Below the pieces are notes generated by a model. That model was not told where the DNA came from, did no database searches, and saw only the letters and a list, made by a program, of their open reading frames with translations. A stretch of 61,311 nt of DNA from NCBI RefSeq assembly GCF_016742955.1, contig NZ_JABBYC010000025.1, positions 1 through 61,311 of the forward strand, written 5' to 3'. How positions within the stretch are numbered: position 1 is the stretch's first letter; every line of letters begins with the position of its first letter. The DNA is from Myceligenerans indicum (GTDB lineage Bacteria; Actinomycetota; Actinomycetes; Actinomycetales; Cellulomonadaceae). Both the position numbers and the translations under genes were made by a program. Positions 61,293 to 61,311 of this stretch are shown one piece after another.

Positions 61293-61311
61293 CTGTCTCT
61301 TATACACATCT
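61293..61311. other. Nextera mosaic-end adapter at the contig end
   Basis: CTGTCTCTTATACACATCT is the 19-bp Tn5 mosaic end used in Nextera libraries. It is not genomic. Reading the minus strand through it gives the contaminant peptide MCIRDR. Confidence 0.97.

Noticed and set aside
59486..61309. 607-codon minus-strand frame starting MCIRDR
   Set aside because: Start lies in the Nextera mosaic end and the frame is antisense to copA.

Overview
The window is one high-GC contig (about 70% G+C by eye) from an actinobacterium. The gene set fits the Micrococcales, and Cellulomonadaceae or Promicromonosporaceae is my best guess from gene content alone. Signs include a class II aldolase, an LppM-type lipoprotein, a very large zinc-ribbon membrane protein of the SCO7613 type, DUF222/HNH and DUF5926 proteins, a HAIR-like site before clpB, frequent GTG starts, and many genes with a -10 hexamer directly before the start codon. 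Both contig ends are sequencing adapter, not genome: bases 42-116 are an Illumina P7/Nextera read-2 construct and 61293-61311 are the Nextera mosaic end. About 43 protein genes are supported. I saw no tRNA, rRNA, CRISPR array, insertion sequence or phage.

Region by region. 117-10076: a truncated SpoIIE-type phosphatase, fructose-bisphosphate aldolase, a SpoU rRNA/tRNA methyltransferase overlapping a DUF368 membrane protein, pyrE, an SDR enzyme, an ECF sigma factor coupled to a membrane partner, and a rhodanese. 10148-20385: a GlxA-type regulator, a DUF222/HNH protein, exonuclease III, a septum-formation-domain protein, clpB behind a HAIR-like repeat, an LppM-like lipoprotein and an alpha/beta hydrolase. 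20426-26464: a single 2012-residue membrane protein built from repeated modules. 26683-28912: an Ada-AlkA fusion and Ogt for alkylation repair. 29012-32465: an alpha-glucoside-type ABC importer without its ATPase. 32777-41832: methionine aminopeptidase, two tandem HAD phosphatase paralogues, an envelope-type membrane protein, a diacylglycerol-kinase-like enzyme, seryl-tRNA synthetase, a GT2 glycosyltransferase and a DUF5926 protein.

41952-46166 holds three secreted, low-complexity proteins of unknown function. Two are paralogues (43816-45075 and 45411-46166), each in its own duplicated unit: a GTGA-N6-TCAC (CRP-like) site, a conserved leader of about 170 nt, a TTG start and a GC-rich terminator. 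This is the least explained part of the window. 46348-55096 is the heme pathway from glutamyl-tRNA to uroporphyrinogen and on to coproporphyrin: hemE-hemY on the minus strand diverge from hemA, hemC, hemD, hemB, hemL on the plus strand. 55181-57865 is a secreted pectate lyase with two beta-helix domains. 58075-61285 is a copper cassette (csoR, copZ, copA) with the CsoR box in the promoter.

Two patterns run across the window: eleven genes have a TANNNT hexamer ending exactly 6 or 7 nt before the start codon (likely leaderless transcripts), and several gene pairs overlap by ATGA/GTGA (likely translational coupling).
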